Of a DNA stretch of 64,000 nt, positions 17,390 to 29,205 are shown piece by piece. The notes under the pieces were generated by a model that made no database searches, had not been told where the DNA came from, and saw only the letters and a list, made by a program, of their open reading frames with translations. The number at the start of each line of letters is the position of its first letter. Position 1 is the first letter of the stretch. This DNA comes from an uncultured Gemmataceae bacterium (lineage in GTDB: Bacteria; Planctomycetota; Planctomycetia; Gemmatales; Gemmataceae). The DNA is taken from positions 434,001 to 498,000 of the forward strand of contig CALDUY010000002.1 of assembly GCA_937923405.1 (NCBI GenBank), written 5' to 3'. Both the position numbers and the translations under genes were made by a program.

Positions 17390-17848
17390 GGCGTTTTCCT
17401 CCTGACGGGCCGTGAGATGGGTTGTGGACGATTCCTCCTGGAGCAAGCGGAGTACCAATCTCGCGCCATGTCAAGATGATTTTTCGCCCATTTGAGCGGA
17501 ACCGTCGATACAATCAATAGTTGTGGCGAAAATGATTGTTTAGTTTTGGCGGGCAATCAGGCGAGGCTCAGCGTGTGAGCTGGTTGCTCTTTGCAAGAAT
17601 GGACAGAGAAATGTACAAGAATGATTCTTTCTTCGCACCAGCGGAAACAAATCGACTTTTTTGAGGGAATTTCTCACGAACTACGTAGCTTGCATCTCTG
17701 GCGATTTTCGGTGAATCTAGAGCGAGTAGACTGATTAAATCCTTTGCTTTCCAAGCGGAGAGCCTTAGTTTGCCCAGCGGAGGTAAACCTGGGGCGAGTA
17801 GACCGATTAAATCCTTTTTGTCGGCCGGTGGATGAGACCCTCGTATTG
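17390..17848. other. Divergent intergenic region upstream of recG
   Basis: 459 bases between the start of the zinc-ribbon gene (minus) and recG (plus). The left half is AT-rich (17500-17660) and probably holds divergent promoters, though no clear -35/-10 pair stands out. The right half carries the duplicated 36-bp element at 17710 and 17782. No credible protein-coding gene is seen; a minus-strand frame across it merely translates the duplication. Confidence 0.55.
17710..17817 (+). repeat. Direct repeat, 36 bp, period 72, upstream of recG
   Basis: Copy 1 (17710-17745) and copy 2 (17782-17817) match at 31 of 36 positions; all five differences are transitions. The shared core is GCGAGTAGAC-GATTAAATCC with one variable base. 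Between them lies a second, weaker pair, 17741-17758 and 17763-17780, both of the form CCTT-(variable)-AGCGG. The second 36-bp copy ends 31 bases before the recG ATG. Confidence 0.75.
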
Positions 17849-19912
17849 ATGGATCCGTTGAAGCAATCACTAGAGCAACTCCCGGGAGCAACTCCAGCGC
17901 GGTGTGAGTTGCTTGCACGGCTGGACATTCATACTATTGGCGATCTGCTTTATCATTTTCCGCGAGCTTATGAGGATCTCAGCGACCTGCGTCGCATTGT
18001 CGACTTGACCGAGAACCAGCCCCAGACTGTGCGGGGAGAGATCGTCGAGATTGACTCACGAGAAACGAGTAACGGTAAGACGATCGTTAGCGTGATTCTT
18101 AGCGACGATGGCGAACACGTTGTGGAAGGCGTTTGGTTCAACCAGCCGTATGCCGCCCGACGGTTTCGCTATGGTCAGCACGTCTCGTTTTCGGGCAAAC
18201 CGCGGTGGTATCGTGATCGCTGGCAGATGGCTTCGCCGCGTGTGCAGACGCTTGATGCCGACACTCCAGCAACGCCGGGTGTTGTTCCGGTTTATCCCTT
18301 AACAGAGGATCTTCGTCCCGAGACGTTGCGTCGGCTGATCCACACTGCCCTAGAGCGATTCGCCGAATCGCTGCCGGATTCCCTCCCCTTGTCCTTGAAG
18401 GACAAACACGGTTGGCCCGACCTCACGCAGGCGCTACGCCAAGTCCATGCTCCCGAGTCGGTCGGCTCGGCTCTGCGAGCAAGAGATCGCTTTGTCTACG
18501 AGGAGTTTTTGATTCTTCAACTGGCTCTGGCCTTACGGCGGCGTGAACTTCGGGATCGGCAAGCTGCGCCGGTTCTGCCCGTCAGCGACAAAATCGATGC
18601 ACGCATTCGCGCTCTGTTTCCGTTCCCGTTGACGGCAGATCAGAACCGTGCCATCAACGACATCTGCCGAGACATGGCCAGTCCACGACCGATGCAACGG
18701 CTGGTGCAGGCCGACGTCGGCGCGGGAAAAACCGCCATCGCCGTTTATGCCATGCTTCTAACCGTAGCTCGCCAGCATCAAGCCGTGCTAATGGCCCCAA
18801 CCGAGGTGCTGGCTCGACAACATGCCCGAACCCTGGACCGCTATCTGTCGCAGAGTCGAGTTCGTCGGCTACTGCTCACCGGAGGACAGACCGCACGCGA
18901 ACGGCGGGAAGCGTTGGCCGCTCTCAAAGCCGGCGAAATCGATCTGGTGGTCGGCACTCAGGCATTGGTACAAGAAGGCGTCGAGTTCGCCCGCTTGGGA
19001 TTGGTAGTGATCGACGAGCAGCACAAGTTCGGCGTGCATCAACGCTCGCGCGTGCGACAACTCGGGGCCGAGCCGCATTATCTCATCCTGACCGCCACAC
19101 CGATTCCGCGTACTGTTGCTTTGACAGTGTTCGGCGATCTGGATGTGTCGCTAGTTCGGGAACTTCCGCCTGGTCGTCAGCCCGTCAAGTCGCGTTGGCT
19201 GCGCGACCATCAGCGCGACTGGCTGTATGAAAGGCTCCGCGCCGCCTTGGGCGAGGGAAGGCAAGCCTACTTCGTCTGTCCGCTGGTTGAAGATAGCTCG
19301 GTGTCTAACCTGCGTTCGGCGGTCCGTGTTCATCGCGAACTGGCTGATGGCCCTTTCCGAGACTTCCGCGTTGGTTTGCTGCATGGTCAGCAGGACGAGG
19401 AGATCAAGGCGGAGACGATGCGGCTGTTTGCCTTAAAAGAGATCGATTTACTCGTTTGTACAACCGTGATCGAGGTTGGCATCGATGTGCCGAACGCTAC
19501 CTGGATCATCGTGGAACATGCCGAGCGATTCGGGCTGTCCCAACTACATCAGCTACGCGGGCGCGTGAGTCGTGGCTCCACGCCGGGCTACTGCTATCTG
19601 TTCGCCGACCCACCGACGACACAGGGCAGTGAACGGTTGCAGGTTTTTTTGCGCACGACCGACGGCTTCACGTTGGCCGAGGAAGACGCCCGGTTGCGTG
19701 GCAGTGGTGAACTGTTCGGCGCAAAGCAACACGGGGCAGGGGAACTATGGGCGCTGGGGATGGCTAGCCGTTCGCTATTAGAGCAAGCGCGTCAGGATGC
19801 TTTTGGCTTGGTTCTCCACGATCCAAGACTGCAGGCCCCCGAACTAGCCCTGCTGCGCGCGCGTGTGTTGGAAAAGTACGGTAGCACTTTGGAACTGGCC
19901 GAAGTTGGCTAA
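17849..19912 (+). CDS. recG: ATP-dependent DNA helicase RecG
   Basis: A 687-residue RecG, which remodels stalled forks, Holliday junctions and R-loops. The N-terminal wedge/OB domain is visible (IHTIGDLLYHFPRAYEDLSD, then VRGEIVEID). Helicase motifs are in order: ADVGAGKTAIAVYAM (Walker A), MAPTEVLARQHARTL, VIDEQHKFGVHQR (DEQH box), LTATPIPRTVAL, VCTTVIEVGIDVPNA, and the QLRGRVSRG arginine-finger motif. ATG 17849 gives family length. There is no strong ribosome-binding site, and the upstream duplicated element may act in its 5' leader. Confidence 0.93.
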   Translation: MDPLKQSLEQLPGATPARCELLARLDIHTIGDLLYHFPRAYEDLSDLRRIVDLTENQPQTVRGEIVEIDSRETSNGKTIVSVILSDDGEHVVEGVWFNQPYAARRFRYGQHVSFSGKPRWYRDRWQMASPRVQTLDADTPATPGVVPVYPLTEDLRPETLRRLIHTALERFAESLPDSLPLSLKDKHGWPDLTQALRQVHAPESVGSALRARDRFVYEEFLILQLALALRRRELRDRQAAPVLPVSDKIDARIRALFPFPLTADQNRAINDICRDMASPRPMQRLVQADVGAGKTAIAVYAMLLTVARQHQAVLMAPTEVLARQHARTLDRYLSQSRVRRLLLTGGQTARERREALAALKAGEIDLVVGTQALVQEGVEFARLGLVVIDEQHKFGVHQRSRVRQLGAEPHYLILTATPIPRTVALTVFGDLDVSLVRELPPGRQPVKSRWLRDHQRDWLYERLRAALGEGRQAYFVCPLVEDSSVSNLRSAVRVHRELADGPFRDFRVGLLHGQQDEEIKAETMRLFALKEIDLLVCTTVIEVGIDVPNATWIIVEHAERFGLSQLHQLRGRVSRGSTPGYCYLFADPPTTQGSERLQVFLRTTDGFTLAEEDARLRGSGELFGAKQHGAGELWALGMASRSLLEQARQDAFGLVLHDPRLQAPELALLRARVLEKYGSTLELAEVG

Positions 19913-20021
19913 AGTGCTTCCGTCCGGTCTGGCTCATAGAAAGAAAGCGGGGTTGCTTCGCTTCTGGCGGCTTGAGTACAGTCTTCACCATCAGCCGACT
20001 TGAACGCTACGGGGAACAAGG

Positions 20022-21350
20022 ATGTCTACCTCGACGATTGCTGCTCACCAAGTGGCGAGACATTGCGCGGTTCAGTTTCTCTCGGATATACTCAAGGATT
20101 ATTCTCCGCAGGATCTCGCTGTCCGCTTGTGGGATGGCACGCAGTGGAATTTCACTTGCGCCACCCGTTGTACCATCGTGCTGCGACACCCCGCCTCGCT
20201 GCGACGCATGTTTCTCCCACCGAAGATGTTGACTGCCTGCGAAGCATATCTCTACGGTGATATCGACGTGGAAGGCGACGTCGAAGCCTACTGGGGCTTG
20301 CTCGAATATCTGTTCGTCAAGGGATTGCCTGCTGGCCGCCTGGAACGCAAACGAATTCACAGTGAACTTGCGGACCTGCCAGAACAGGGGCCAAAGCGCG
20401 GCGAACGCCAGGCTCCGCGCATGACCGGCGAGTTCGCCTCCCTGTCGCGAGATCGGCAGGCGATTCGGGCACATTACGACGTGTCCAACGAGTTCTATCA
20501 GCTCTGGCTCGATCAACGGATGATCTACTCCTGTGCTTACTTCACGCATCCGGGCCAAAGCATCGATCAGGCGCAGGAGCAGAAACTCGATTATATCTGT
20601 CGAAAATTACGTCTCAAGCCAGGCGAGCGCTTGCTGGACATTGGCTGTGGCTGGGGGGGGTTGATTCGCTTCGCTGCCGAACACTATGGCGTAACCGCGC
20701 TGGGAGTCACGATCAGTGCCGCTCAGGCACAGTGGGCGCGAGAACACATTCACCAGGCTGGACTAGCGTCTCGCTGTCATGTTGAACTGTGCGACTATCG
20801 CCAGTTACAAGACCGCGAGGGGTTCGACAAAATCGTTTCGGTCGGCATGTTCGAGCACGTCACGGAAGCAATGCTGTCCACCTACTTCGAACAAGCATGG
20901 AACCTGCTCAAACCAGGCGGCGTGTTCCTCAATCATGCCATCAGCAAGCATGTCGGACCGGTGCTGCCCGTCGGCACACCGTTTGTCTATCTTTACATTT
21001 TCCCAGACAGTGAACTACAGCCGATCAACGCTACCTTGCGTGTGGCCGAGACGACCGGCTTCGAGGTGCGCGACGTCGAATGTCTGCGGGAGCATTACGA
21101 GCTAACCACGCGGCAATGGCTGCGGCGACTAGAGGCGAAGCAGCAAGAGGCTCGCGCCATCACCAGCGACTTAACCTATCGCATTTATCGTTTATATTTA
21201 GCTATGTCCGCGCGAGCCTTTCGCATTGGTCAGCCGACGATTTATCAGACGCTTTTGTCGAAACCACACGAAGGTCGCAGCGGACTGCCATTAACTCGGA
21301 CGGACTGGTACGCCTCTCCGCCGGGACAGTTCCGAGACGAGGCCGCGTAA
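20022..21350 (+). CDS. cfa: Cyclopropane-fatty-acyl-phospholipid synthase
   Basis: A 442-residue SAM-dependent enzyme that adds a methylene bridge to unsaturated membrane fatty acids. Visible: an N-terminal lipid-contact domain (EAYLYGDIDVEGDVE), then AHYDVSNEFYQLWLDQRMIYSCAYF, the SAM-binding LLDIGCGWGGLIRFAAEHYG, GVTISAAQAQWA and VGMFEHVTEA, all hallmark CFA synthase motifs. It is slightly longer than the roughly 380-residue E. coli enzyme because of an insert near residues 105-140. It ends only 5 bases from the converging FKBP gene. Confidence 0.9.
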   Translation: MSTSTIAAHQVARHCAVQFLSDILKDYSPQDLAVRLWDGTQWNFTCATRCTIVLRHPASLRRMFLPPKMLTACEAYLYGDIDVEGDVEAYWGLLEYLFVKGLPAGRLERKRIHSELADLPEQGPKRGERQAPRMTGEFASLSRDRQAIRAHYDVSNEFYQLWLDQRMIYSCAYFTHPGQSIDQAQEQKLDYICRKLRLKPGERLLDIGCGWGGLIRFAAEHYGVTALGVTISAAQAQWAREHIHQAGLASRCHVELCDYRQLQDREGFDKIVSVGMFEHVTEAMLSTYFEQAWNLLKPGGVFLNHAISKHVGPVLPVGTPFVYLYIFPDSELQPINATLRVAETTGFEVRDVECLREHYELTTRQWLRRLEAKQQEARAITSDLTYRIYRLYLAMSARAFRIGQPTIYQTLLSKPHEGRSGLPLTRTDWYASPPGQFRDEAA

Positions 21351-21355
21351 GTCCT

Positions 21356-21787
21356 TCATTTGATAATGCGAATCAACTGCACCTCGAAGACCAGATCGGA
21401 ATTCGGCGGGATGTCCGGGCTGGGGCTTTGGCTACCATACGCTAATCGGGCGGGAATCACCAGTTTTCGCCGACCACCTTCCTTCATGCCGACCACGCCT
21501 AGATCCCAGCCTTTGATGACGCCTCCAGTTCCAATGGTGAAACGAAACGGCGGTTTGCCTTCGGAGGAATCGAACTGTTTGCCGTTTTTTCGTAGTGTTC
21601 CAACGTAGTGCACTTCGACCGTGTCGCCTTTTTTCGCTTCGTTGCCGTCACCGACTACGATGTCCTCGATCTCCAGATCTTCAACGCGCGGCTGTTCCTT
21701 GGGCTGCTCTGGACCGTGGATCAAGGTCACCAACGTTACCACAGCCACTAACACCAACACGATCAACGGCCAAAATTTCTGAATCAC
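21356..21787 (-). CDS. Membrane-anchored FKBP-type peptidyl-prolyl isomerase
   Basis: A 143-residue protein beginning with an uncleaved-looking membrane helix (FWPLIVLVLVAVVTLVTLI) and one FKBP domain: GDTVEVHYVGTLRKNGKQFD, GTGGVIKGWDLGVVGMKEGG, RRKLVIPARLAYG and LVFEVQLIRI. It would speed proline isomerisation of proteins outside the cytoplasm. It starts with GTG (21787) after AGGAGAGG. It lies 22 bases downstream of metH on the same strand, so it may be read through from it. Confidence 0.9.
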   Translation of the reverse strand: MIQKFWPLIVLVLVAVVTLVTLIHGPEQPKEQPRVEDLEIEDIVVGDGNEAKKGDTVEVHYVGTLRKNGKQFDSSEGKPPFRFTIGTGGVIKGWDLGVVGMKEGGRRKLVIPARLAYGSQSPSPDIPPNSDLVFEVQLIRIIK

Positions 21788-21809
21788 GATCGCCCTCTCC
21801 TGGAAACTC

Positions 21810-25511
<3,702 letters not shown>

Positions 25512-26749
25512 TACCGGATTGCCTCAATTTCCTGGCAGGGCTGGGCCGCGTGGGTCTCCCACGGAGTGCCTCCTATTGTACTGGTAGTCCAAAATAAATA
25601 AACCGAGCCGCTCGGTCCATCGAGCGGCTCGGCATCGTGGCGTGGCCCTATGCGTCCGTGCAAGCCCGCCTCTCGAGTAACAGGCTCATCCTCCTGCGAG
25701 CCTGCCCGGGTTAGGCGACCTCAGCGCCCGACAACACCGCTTCCGAGTGGATGTGCAACCCATCTCTCGACCCCCACCATCCTTGGCCGGTTATCGCGAG
25801 CCTTCCTTTTTGGCTCTGGTGGGTGCTGCCGGATGCTGAAGCCTGGCTTCAACCATCGCAAAAGATCACCATCAAAACACTCTTCCGATCGATGAGTGTC
25901 GATGATTCTGTCGCGATTACTGGTTACTACTACTCAAAAATGGATCAAGGGCGGTTACTGAGCGAACGTGCTTGTCACGAGGTCATGACGGGAGACCCGA
26001 GTTACACTGTTGTCTGGGTGACTGGTCATTCTTGGCTTTCCCTGGCAGACAACGATTTCCATTTCCGCGAACTGATTACTTTCAATCCTCGAACAGTAAT
26101 CATGAGTGAAAGGTTACCGAGTTCATCGAAAGAGTCAATCGGAAAACTCGGGCGACTCTGTGGAATCAGGCAACTCTGTTCGGAAACGATGTTGTATTAG
26201 GCAGATAGTGTCGATGAGCGACACTCATCAATCGCACACAATCACCGACTGATTGAGTCGTTTTGTCGAGAATTTATCCGGTTTTGATCGACTTAACTAC
26301 AACACTAAAAACAAGCTGAAAATTATTTCGCTTTTTCGCTTGCGAAGAGGTGGGAGGTTCGTTCAAGAAAAAAAACTTCTGAGAATTGTCGAAACGCTTT
26401 AAGCCCAGTCAGCGCATAAAAAGAGACCTCCACATATGCCGTGTCATTGGACGCTTTTGAGAACCCGCAGTTCAATCGTGGGTGCCTCAGGGCCGCGGTT
26501 CGGATCCCACTGCGCATCGTCGGAAACGATGGGTGGGCTTGCAAGCGCCAGCCTCACTATTGGCTCCCAGCGGGTACTCCATCGGTTCGTCAAAAGCAAC
26601 GTCCGATCACGAACACCGCAGAGGTCACTAGGTGAATCTACCACTTCTAGCTGGCTTTCGCAAGTGTCTCGGCCCCGAGTGGACCGCGATTTTGAGGCGA
26701 CTACCATAAGATTGTGACAACCCTAGAAATTTCCCCTTGGAGGTGGACG
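25512..26749. other. 1.2-kb gene-poor stretch between metH and a small membrane protein
   Basis: No gene could be supported here. 25633-25760 is GC-rich with several local inverted repeats (for example CAGGCTC...GAGCCTG, 25681-25704) and may be the 5' leader of metH or a small RNA. 25751-26200 has an open plus-strand frame of 149 codons with no recognisable motif. 26200-26440 is clearly more AT-rich than the rest of the window; it contains a 7-bp hairpin AGTGTCG...CGACACT near 26206-26224, and GATGAGTGTCG near 25892 is complementary to CGACACTCATC near 26219. No transposase, tRNA or CRISPR signature is visible. Confidence 0.5.
25591..25632 (-). terminator. Strong intrinsic terminator in the metH leader
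   Basis: Perfect 12-bp arms CCGAGCCGCTCG (25603-25614) and CGAGCGGCTCGG (25621-25632) with a 6-base loop. On the minus strand the stem is followed by TTTATTTATTTT. It sits 92 bases upstream of the metH ATG on the same strand, so it either ends an upstream transcript or acts as an attenuator for metH. No cobalamin, SAM or SAH riboswitch core could be recognised upstream by eye. Confidence 0.8.
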
Positions 26750-27151
26750 GTGCCTATCGTATCAATCGTGTTTGGGCTAGCACTTGTGGCGATCAGTGTC
26801 TGGAGTGATCAAGTCACGATTCCCGATCCCGACAAGGGCAAGAGCTTCACCCTCTGGATTCCCGCGATGTTCGGAGGCGCTTTGTTGCTATGTGGGCTGC
26901 TGGCGTTGCGAGAAAAATTCCTCAAGCACGCCATGCACGCAGCGGCAGCCCTGGGCTTAATCTGCGGCATCGCGGCGGGAAGCCGCTTTGTGCCCAAACT
27001 GTTCGGCGAGATCAACTGGAACGATCCTCCGACTCTAGCCACGGGCTTGACCACTCTAGTTTGCCTCCTCTTCGTCGGCTTGTGTGTCAATTCGTTTATC
27101 CAAGCCCGCCGACGCCGCAAGGCCAGCGAAGCCGCCGCTTTAGCTCAGTAG
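26750..27151 (+). CDS. Small integral membrane protein, unknown function
   Basis: A 133-residue protein with four predicted membrane helices: around VSIVFGLALVAISVW, IPAMFGGALLLCGLLAL, AAAALGLICGIAAGS and TTLVCLLFVGLCVNSFI. A short basic C-terminal tail follows (RRRRKASEAA). The GTG at 26750 is chosen because GGAGGTG lies just upstream; another GTG at 26714 would add twelve residues. Its 3' end overlaps the converging cytidine deaminase gene by 12 bases. The hydrophobic pattern and codon use suggest a real gene, but I recognise no family. Confidence 0.68.
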   Translation: MPIVSIVFGLALVAISVWSDQVTIPDPDKGKSFTLWIPAMFGGALLLCGLLALREKFLKHAMHAAAALGLICGIAAGSRFVPKLFGEINWNDPPTLATGLTTLVCLLFVGLCVNSFIQARRRRKASEAAALAQ

Positions 27152-27541
27152 TCGGGCATCGAACGGCCAGGGCAGCAGCGTCGATAGTCGGTAGTTGGCC
27201 GACACGCCGTCTAAGTTGACCAGGATCACTTCCATGTCTTGGCCGAACTCCCACAACCACTGCCGACATGCCCCGCAGGGAGGCGTGAGGGTCTCGGTAT
27301 TAGCTAAAATAACGATCCGTTTAGCCTGCTTTGCTCCTTCACTGATCGCTTTGAAGATCGCCACGCGCTCGGCACAGATCGTCAGGCCATAGCTGGCACT
27401 TTCACAATTGCAGCCCGTGACGATCTGACCGTCCTCGGTCTCCAGTGCTGCTCCGACCTGAAACTTCGAGAAAGGGGCATAGGCTCGCGAGCGCGCCTGT
27501 TTTGCCGCCTCGATCAACGCTTCTAAACCTGTGGTGTTCAT
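27140..27541 (-). CDS. cdd: Cytidine deaminase
   Basis: A 133-residue homotetrameric-type cytidine deaminase that turns (deoxy)cytidine into (deoxy)uridine. The active site is complete: TICAERVAIFKA (zinc Cys and catalytic Glu) and PPCGACRQWLWEF (two zinc cysteines). The N-terminal YAPFSKFQVGAAL and GCNCESASYG bind substrate. It starts 6 bases after the stop of the nucleoside transporter, with its ribosome-binding GGAG inside that gene, so the two form a nucleoside-salvage operon. Confidence 0.95.
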   Translation of the reverse strand: MNTTGLEALIEAAKQARSRAYAPFSKFQVGAALETEDGQIVTGCNCESASYGLTICAERVAIFKAISEGAKQAKRIVILANTETLTPPCGACRQWLWEFGQDMEVILVNLDGVSANYRLSTLLPWPFDARLLS

Positions 27542-27547
27542 AACGAA

Positions 27548-29023
27548 TTACTCCAGAATCGCGCCGGCAAAGGCAGCGTTGACCAGCGTGGCCACGAAGC
27601 CCACGAACAAGGCGCGAAACCCAAGTTGGGCTAGGTCCGCTCGTCGTGACGGGGCCATCGCGCCGATTCCACCCAGCTGAATGCCGATCGACGCGAAGTT
27701 GGCAAATCCCGTCAAGGCAAACGTCGCCAGCGCGAAACTGCGTTCCGAGATCGTCTCACGATACTTCGTGGTCAGGTTGACGTAGGCGACGAACTCATTA
27801 GCCGTCAACTTAGTGCCTAGCAAATCGCCGATGTGCCACAAATCCGCGCGATCTACTCCAATGAGATAAGCGATCGGCGCGAACGAACTGCCGAACGTGT
27901 TTTGCAGCGAAAGTTGAGGGTGAATCCACACCAGCACAGTATCGAGCATTTTCAGTAAGGCCAAAAAGGCAATCAGCATGGCCGCGATGTTCAAAGCTAA
28001 TTTCAGCCCCTCGGATGCACCGCCACTGGCGGCATCGATGACGTTGCGGTACGGGGTGTCGATGACGGCTCGCACCTCTCCACGAGTGAGCGGCTCTTCG
28101 GTCTCGGGTAAGATCAACTTGGACAGATACAGGCCGCACGGAGCCGCCATCACGCTGGTCGCTAGAATCGCCACCGGGTTGGCTCCCATGCCGATGAACA
28201 CCGCCATCACGCCGCCTGAGATCGTTGCCATGCCACCAACCATCAACGCCAGCAGTTCCGACTGCGTCATCCGTTCGACATACGGTTTGACGATCAGCGG
28301 TGCTTCCGTCTGTCCCATAAAGACGTTGGCGGCGGCGGAGAGCGTCTCCGCGCCGGAAGTGCCCATAAGCACCATCATCAGGCGGGCAAAGAATCGCACC
28401 AATAGCTGAAGGATGCCGAAGTGATAGAGGATGGTGAAGAACGACGAGATAAAAATAATAGTTGGAAGAGCGGAAAAGGCAAAAAGAAAGCCTCCCCCAG
28501 GAACCGCTTTCCCTAGCTGCTCGGGATCGGCCAGCGCCCCAAAGACGAAACGTGCTCCTTCGTTGGAGAATTCCAGGAACTTCTTGACCACGCTGCCGAT
28601 GGTGTCGAACAACTCGTAGCCGGGACGCCAGAAGTAGGTGGGGCGTACCTCAAACGCGGCGGCAGCCAGTGAGTTCAGCGGCGACCCCAACCCCTGGCCG
28701 ACGAGCGCGACGGCATTGGGGGCTGCCATCTGGGGCGTCGTGGGCCGCTCGAAGCCGAACCGCAGCACGAACAGCACGAGGAACAGCTGAATCGCCAAGC
28801 CCGAACCGACCGTTCGCCAGTTAACCGCGCGGAGATTCGTCGAGAACCCAGCGACGAGTAGGATCAGACACGCTGCCCCCAGGGCCGCTCGTCCGCGTGG
28901 ACCAAGCGTTTCCTCAAGCAGATAGGCGCTGCCGGCCAGTATGCCGATCGCTCCCAACAGGCCCAGCCGCCAGACCCACGGAGTCGCTGGAATTTCCGCC
29001 GTTTGCTCTTGATGTTGCGACAT
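27548..29023 (-). CDS. Concentrative nucleoside transporter (CNT/NupC family)
   Basis: A 491-residue membrane transporter importing nucleosides with Na+ or H+. Family-defining segments are present: GQTEAPLIVKPYVERMTQSEL, the gate region MVGGMATISGGVMAVFIGMG, and NEFVAYVNLT with the later FALTGFANFASIGIQLGGIG. Around ten hydrophobic helices are visible. An extra hydrophobic N-terminal third (about residues 15-75) precedes the core. GAAAGG lies 6 bases before the ATG. It is upstream of, and nearly touching, cytidine deaminase, which matches its substrate class. Confidence 0.93.
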   Translation of the reverse strand: MSQHQEQTAEIPATPWVWRLGLLGAIGILAGSAYLLEETLGPRGRAALGAACLILLVAGFSTNLRAVNWRTVGSGLAIQLFLVLFVLRFGFERPTTPQMAAPNAVALVGQGLGSPLNSLAAAAFEVRPTYFWRPGYELFDTIGSVVKKFLEFSNEGARFVFGALADPEQLGKAVPGGGFLFAFSALPTIIFISSFFTILYHFGILQLLVRFFARLMMVLMGTSGAETLSAAANVFMGQTEAPLIVKPYVERMTQSELLALMVGGMATISGGVMAVFIGMGANPVAILATSVMAAPCGLYLSKLILPETEEPLTRGEVRAVIDTPYRNVIDAASGGASEGLKLALNIAAMLIAFLALLKMLDTVLVWIHPQLSLQNTFGSSFAPIAYLIGVDRADLWHIGDLLGTKLTANEFVAYVNLTTKYRETISERSFALATFALTGFANFASIGIQLGGIGAMAPSRRADLAQLGFRALFVGFVATLVNAAFAGAILE

Positions 29024-29205
29024 GAGCTACCTTTCTCATCGCTTTTTCACAGGATGCCTTTACCGGGTTGAAGCCGATTCCCCTGCAAAGAACATAGGCG
29101 ATCCGAAACCGTTCTTCGAGGGGCAAACGGATGAAGCCGACCTCACTTTCCAGTACAGTAACAAGCAACCTTCCGTCCGACTCGCCGCCGTGGAGGATCG
29201 ATTTC

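Noticed and set aside
17568-17918. 116-codon minus-strand frame with repeated KDLI-LLA segments upstream of recG
   Set aside because: The protein repeat is just the translation of the 72-base duplicated DNA; it overlaps the recG start and lacks a ribosome-binding site.
25633-25900. Cobalamin or SAM/SAH riboswitch upstream of metH
   Set aside because: None of the conserved cores could be found by eye; only the terminator and generic inverted repeats are supported.
25751-26200. 149-codon plus-strand frame in the gene-poor stretch
   Set aside because: No family, weak start context, and a frame of this length can arise by chance at this base composition. It is mentioned in the region entry only.
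26475-26530. tRNA-like GGTTCGGATCC segment
   Set aside because: It resembles a T-loop, but the flanking bases do not form the 5-bp T-stem and no acceptor or anticodon arm could be built.
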